Shown here piece after piece: positions 7,140-9,506 of a DNA stretch of 9,506 nucleotides. Both the position numbers and the translations under genes were made by a program. The notes beneath the pieces were generated by a model. The model did not search any database, was not told the DNA's origin, and was given only the letters and a program-made list of their open reading frames with translations. The stretch's first letter is position 1; each line of letters starts with the position of its first letter. The DNA comes from Oscillospiraceae bacterium (GTDB lineage Bacteria > Bacillota > Clostridia > Oscillospirales > Oscillospiraceae), in contig JAEEUX010000077.1 of the NCBI GenBank assembly GCA_016290695.1, forward strand, positions 1 through 9,506, written 5' to 3'.

Positions 7140-7189
7140 TTTGACTTTTCCGCGGGCTGTGTTATACTTTGATTTTGGGAAAAGTCAAA
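7140..7189. repeat. Perfect 12-bp inverted repeat around a promoter, candidate operator
   Basis: TTTGACTTTTCC (7140-7151) is repeated in reverse complement as GGAAAAGTCAAA (7178-7189), with 26 bp between the arms. The left arm contains the -35 box; the right arm covers about +3 to +14 of the expected transcript. Arm centres are 38 bp apart. It lacks a terminator's short loop and T-run, so binding sites for a regulator are the likelier reading. It does not match the Fur or Zur boxes I know. Confidence 0.55.
7141..7168 (+). promoter_or_regulatory. Sigma-A-type promoter for the CobW-type operon
   Basis: TTGACT (7141-7146) and TATACT (7163-7168) are separated by 16 bp. Transcription would start near 7175, giving a leader of about 60 nt before the ATG at 7238. 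The promoter starts 2 nt after the YihY stop codon. Confidence 0.65.
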
Positions 7190-7237
7190 AGGCTTTTCGC
7201 CATATTATAATTCCAGTGTTTTTTGGAGGCAGAGATA

Positions 7238-7834
7238 ATGAAAATCCTTCTTTTGAGCGGTTTCCTCGGTTCGGGCAAGACAAGCGTGCTTCTTCAGCTC
7301 GCAAAGCACCTTGCCGACAGTATCGAGGGCGACGGAACGAAAGTAATGATAATTGAAAACGAGATCGGCGAGGTCGGCGTAGACGATAAGATCCTCCGCG
7401 CGCAGGGACTCGCCGTTAAGGACCTTTTCGCCGGCTGTGCCTGCTGCACCTCCGGCGGAGACCTTATCTACGATATAGAGACGATACAAAAGACCATGTC
7501 TCCCGAGTGGATAATCGTTGAGGCGACGGGAGTGGCGTATCCCAAGCAGATAAAGGAACTCGTAGAGCGCCGCTTCGGAATAAAAATAAAGATTGTTTCT
7601 CTTGCGGACGCTTCTCGCTGGAAGCGCCTTAAGAACTATATGTCTCAGCTCCTTGAGGGGCAGATTGAATGTGCCGATCTCGCGCTCGTAAACAAGATCG
7701 ACCTCGTTGATGAGAACACGGCAAAGAGCATTGCGGAGGATATCCGTGGCTTTAACGCAACGGCAGAGATCGGATTCACCGTCGGCAACAAACCCATCGA
7801 TCCTTCCGTTTGGGCAGCGATTACAAGAGATTGA
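7238..7834 (+). CDS. Minimal CobW/HypB/UreG-type GTPase (COG0523), lacking the C-terminal domain
   Basis: This P-loop GTPase of 198 aa belongs to the G3E metallochaperone group. Visible motifs are Walker A GFLGSGKT (8-15), the metal-binding CXCC as GCACC (C67, C69, C70), NEIGEVGVDD (41-50), the Walker B-like EATG (95-98) and the guanine-specificity motif NKID (152-155). Usual CobW/COG0523 proteins have 300-400 aa with a C-terminal CobW_C domain; this one ends soon after the GTPase domain, at FTVGNKPIDPSVWAAI. The start is the ATG at 7238, with GGAGG at 7225-7229 (8 nt spacing); a TTG at 7223 overlaps that site and is rejected. It has its own promoter and inverted repeat upstream, and the next gene starts 3 nt after the stop. 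The role is likely GTP-dependent delivery of a metal (Zn, Co, Ni or similar) or cofactor to a target protein; which metal cannot be told. Confidence 0.88.
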   Translation: MKILLLSGFLGSGKTSVLLQLAKHLADSIEGDGTKVMIIENEIGEVGVDDKILRAQGLAVKDLFAGCACCTSGGDLIYDIETIQKTMSPEWIIVEATGVAYPKQIKELVERRFGIKIKIVSLADASRWKRLKNYMSQLLEGQIECADLALVNKIDLVDENTAKSIAEDIRGFNATAEIGFTVGNKPIDPSVWAAITRD

Positions 7835-7837
7835 GCC

Positions 7838-9001
7838 ATGCTGAACGAAAAAGAAAGGCGCGCGCTGTGGCTTAGTCTTGCGCTGAACGCCGTGATCGTG
7901 CTGCTTGGGCTGATTGGCGCCGTGATGAGCTTTATTTCGGCGAGCCCCGCTGCCGCAGCGCTGCGCTTTTATACGCTTGACAGCAATCTTTTCCTGCTCG
8001 CTGCCTGCGCGGTTCAGGCATACTTTGAGGCGGGGATCCTCCTCGGAAAGGGCCATTTCGTGCCGAGCTGGGTGAGATTGCTTAAATATTTTGCCGTGTG
8101 TACTACGACAGTCACCTTCTTCATTGTGTTGCTTGTGTTTATGCCGATGATGGGCGGACTGAGTGCTTTCCCGAGCGCATTTCTCGTGCATTCCGCGCTT
8201 TTTCATCACTTCCTTTGTCCGGTGCTCGGCTTCATATCCTTTGCCTTTAAGGATCATCCCTCGATTCCGGACAGGCGCGTGACTATAGCAGCTGTAGTTC
8301 CGACGCTTGTTTACGGCATAGTTGCTATAGTGCTCAATATTACGCGCGTTCTTTACGGCCCGTATCCCTTTCTCTGCGTTTACGAACAGCCTGTTTGGGC
8401 ATCCGTGCTTTGGTTTGTCGGGATTCTCTTTTTTGCATGGATACTCGCCCAGGTGATATGGAAGCTTGCGCTTCACATGAGCCAGCCGGAAGAGGCGGAG
8501 CCTGGGTTGCCCGCGGAGCCTGAGGCGTGGACGGAGGACGGCTTTTTAAAAGACCAGGACGCCCTTTCCTGCTATACATATCGCTCTATCCCCGCCTGTC
8601 ATAATGCCTGCGGCCCCGTTGCGGCCTTTAATCTCAGACGCTGCGCCGGGCAAAACGCGGCATTTTCGGAGGTGCTTTCGGAAATGGACGCTATGCACCT
8701 GTTTCGCATTCCGGGCCCGACTCTTACGCACGTTATGCGCCGGTACTGCGAAAAATACCTTCCCGGGCTGAAAGAAGTCACGGGCAGGGAGGAGGCCGTT
8801 TCCGCGGCGGAAAACAGCAAAATGGGCATACTTCGTTATCATGAAGAGATGGTGCCGCATTTCGTGGCCTATTGCCGCGCGGACGGAGGCTTTCGCTTCT
8901 TCAACGTAAACGACGGCGGCGAGGACATCACGCTTTCCATGGCGGAATTCGCGGAAGGTCATCTTCGCGGCGGAAGCGTCCGACTGATGTACTGGAACTG
9001 A
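7838..9001 (+). CDS. Pr6Pr-like six-helix membrane protein fused to a C39-like cysteine peptidase domain
   Basis: This protein of 387 aa has two parts. Residues 1-210 hold six predicted helices (about 11-33, 45-68, 82-106, 116-137, 149-168, 187-209) with YTLDSNL, VPTLVYG and YGPYPFLCVY, resembling the Pr6Pr family. Basic residues (EKERR at the N-terminus, KGH..RLLK, DRR) fall on one side, putting both ends in the cytoplasm. After an acidic, proline-rich linker (about 214-235), residues 245-387 resemble papain-like C39-type domains: CHNACGPVAAFNLRR with likely nucleophile C258, PHFVAY with H341, and NVNDGG with N358/D359 completing a triad. C39 peptidases typically cut leader peptides after double glycine in the cytoplasm. 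The start at 7838 is 3 nt after the CobW-type gene, with a weak AGAGA site (7826-7830); coupling is likely. Activity and substrate are unknown; the peptidase assignment rests on motif order only. Confidence 0.72.
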   Translation: MLNEKERRALWLSLALNAVIVLLGLIGAVMSFISASPAAAALRFYTLDSNLFLLAACAVQAYFEAGILLGKGHFVPSWVRLLKYFAVCTTTVTFFIVLLVFMPMMGGLSAFPSAFLVHSALFHHFLCPVLGFISFAFKDHPSIPDRRVTIAAVVPTLVYGIVAIVLNITRVLYGPYPFLCVYEQPVWASVLWFVGILFFAWILAQVIWKLALHMSQPEEAEPGLPAEPEAWTEDGFLKDQDALSCYTYRSIPACHNACGPVAAFNLRRCAGQNAAFSEVLSEMDAMHLFRIPGPTLTHVMRRYCEKYLPGLKEVTGREEAVSAAENSKMGILRYHEEMVPHFVAYCRADGGFRFFNVNDGGEDITLSMAEFAEGHLRGGSVRLMYWN

Positions 9002-9039
9002 CATAAATTAAAAAATCATACAATTAAGAGGCGTTACCA

Positions 9040-9506
9040 ATGATTAATGTTAAAATTGCAGCGCGGATTCATGACGAGGCGCGCGTCGTTTCCGCCGATT
9101 TCGAGCTTCCTCTTTCGAGCGGAGATGATTACAAAAAGCTCCTTGATGCCATGGTTTCCGGCATGGAGAAGACTAACGCATGGGCGAAGGAAAACGATGT
9201 TTTCATCGGTCATGTAAAGGGATTTATCACATGGGGCGAAGATGAGGCTGTGATGCTCTCCACCGTCGGCGACGACGTTCAGGTGAAGGGCAGCGAGAGC
9301 GTGCCGAAGGCACCGTGCTCGGTAAAGGTCGGCTCGGCGAATATAGTCTTCGGCATCGACCTGCATGAGGTCGAAGAGCGTGTCGAGGATTTTGCCTGCG
9401 ATATCCTTGCTGCCTTCGGCGAGCAGGGCGACTATTGCCACGAGCATGACGACGATTGCGAATGTGGTTGCCATGACCACGACCATGAGCACCATCATCA
9501 TGATCA
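9040..9506 (+). CDS. CobW_C-like domain with Cys/His-rich metal-binding tail, 3'-truncated by the window
   Basis: The frame opens at the ATG at 9040, with AAGAGG at 9026-9031 (8 nt spacing), and stays open to the window end; 155 residues are visible. Residues 1-130 form a soluble alpha/beta-looking domain. The stretch around 53-84, with HVKGFITW and STVGDDVQVKG, resembles the core of the CobW C-terminal domain (xxKGFLWL then a short G-containing strand); this match is tentative. Residues 133-155 contain 4 Cys and 9 His plus 9 Asp/Glu, for example CHEHDDDC, CECGCHDH and HEHHHH, clearly suited to binding metal ions. It follows the membrane peptidase-like gene after 38 nt and is two genes after a CobW-type GTPase that lacks its C-terminal domain, so it may act as its partner. 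The complementary strand gives a false open frame here, from antisense His codons. Function is otherwise unknown. Confidence 0.8.
   Translation, partial: MINVKIAARIHDEARVVSADFELPLSSGDDYKKLLDAMVSGMEKTNAWAKENDVFIGHVKGFITWGEDEAVMLSTVGDDVQVKGSESVPKAPCSVKVGSANIVFGIDLHEVEERVEDFACDILAAFGEQGDYCHEHDDDCECGCHDHDHEHHHHD

Noticed and set aside
7140..7189. The inverted repeat as an intrinsic terminator for the YihY gene
   Set aside because: The loop is 26 nt and the sequence after the stem is A-rich and then mixed, not a T-run.
7205..8476. Minus-strand open frame of 423 codons
   Set aside because: It runs antisense across the CobW-type gene and the membrane gene, both of which have clear motifs and ribosome sites; its protein is low in recognisable features and is a codon-bias shadow.
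8998..9024. Possible promoter (CTGACA and TACAAT) before the last gene
   Set aside because: The spacer is only 15 bp and the start site would fall on the ribosome binding site, so an mRNA from it would lack a usable leader.
9034..9501. Minus-strand frame with a very hydrophobic, Met/Val-rich N-terminus
   Set aside because: The hydrophobic look arises because antisense His codons read as Met/Val; the + strand frame has an SD and a coherent protein.

Overview
The window reads as chromosomal DNA from a Gram-positive (Firmicutes) anaerobe, most likely a Clostridia member of the Oscillospiraceae/Ruminococcaceae kind. This is an inference from the gene order murG-murA-divIB-ftsZ without ftsA, the moderate GC content, the strong Shine-Dalgarno sites, the use of GTG/TTG starts and the protein style. 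All genes that I accept are on the + strand; no tRNA, rRNA, CRISPR array or insertion sequence was seen.

Region 1 (2-4036) is the end of a division and cell wall (dcw) cluster. It holds the C-terminal part of murG (lipid II synthesis), murA (first committed step of peptidoglycan synthesis), divIB/ftsQ (divisome membrane protein with a POTRA domain) and a first ftsZ. Gaps are short (59, 3 and 19 nt), which suggests one transcript.

Region 2 (4037-5417) holds a second, complete ftsZ. A 230-nt gap precedes it, with a good sigma-A-type promoter, a leader of about 120 nt with a small hairpin just before the ribosome binding site, and an intrinsic terminator after the gene. The two FtsZ proteins are about 65% identical over roughly 305 globular residues by hand count. 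Both keep the GTP-binding and T7-loop residues, and both end in tails unlike the usual IPxFLR-type peptide. The copy inside the dcw cluster is the more divergent one.

Region 3 (5443-7139) has two integral membrane proteins: one resembling a YhfC-type family with its expected motifs degenerate, and one YihY/BrkB family protein.

Region 4 (7140-9506) looks like a separate operon. Its promoter lies between the arms of a perfect 12-bp inverted repeat. It encodes a minimal CobW-type P-loop GTPase (about 198 aa, no C-terminal domain), a six-helix Pr6Pr-like membrane protein fused to a C39-like cysteine-peptidase domain predicted to be cytoplasmic, and, cut by the window end, a protein whose first part resembles the CobW C-terminal domain and whose tail is packed with Cys, His and Asp/Glu. 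I read this as a possible split CobW metallochaperone system with a membrane-bound peptidase-like partner. It is the most unusual part of the window, and the functional reading is inference.
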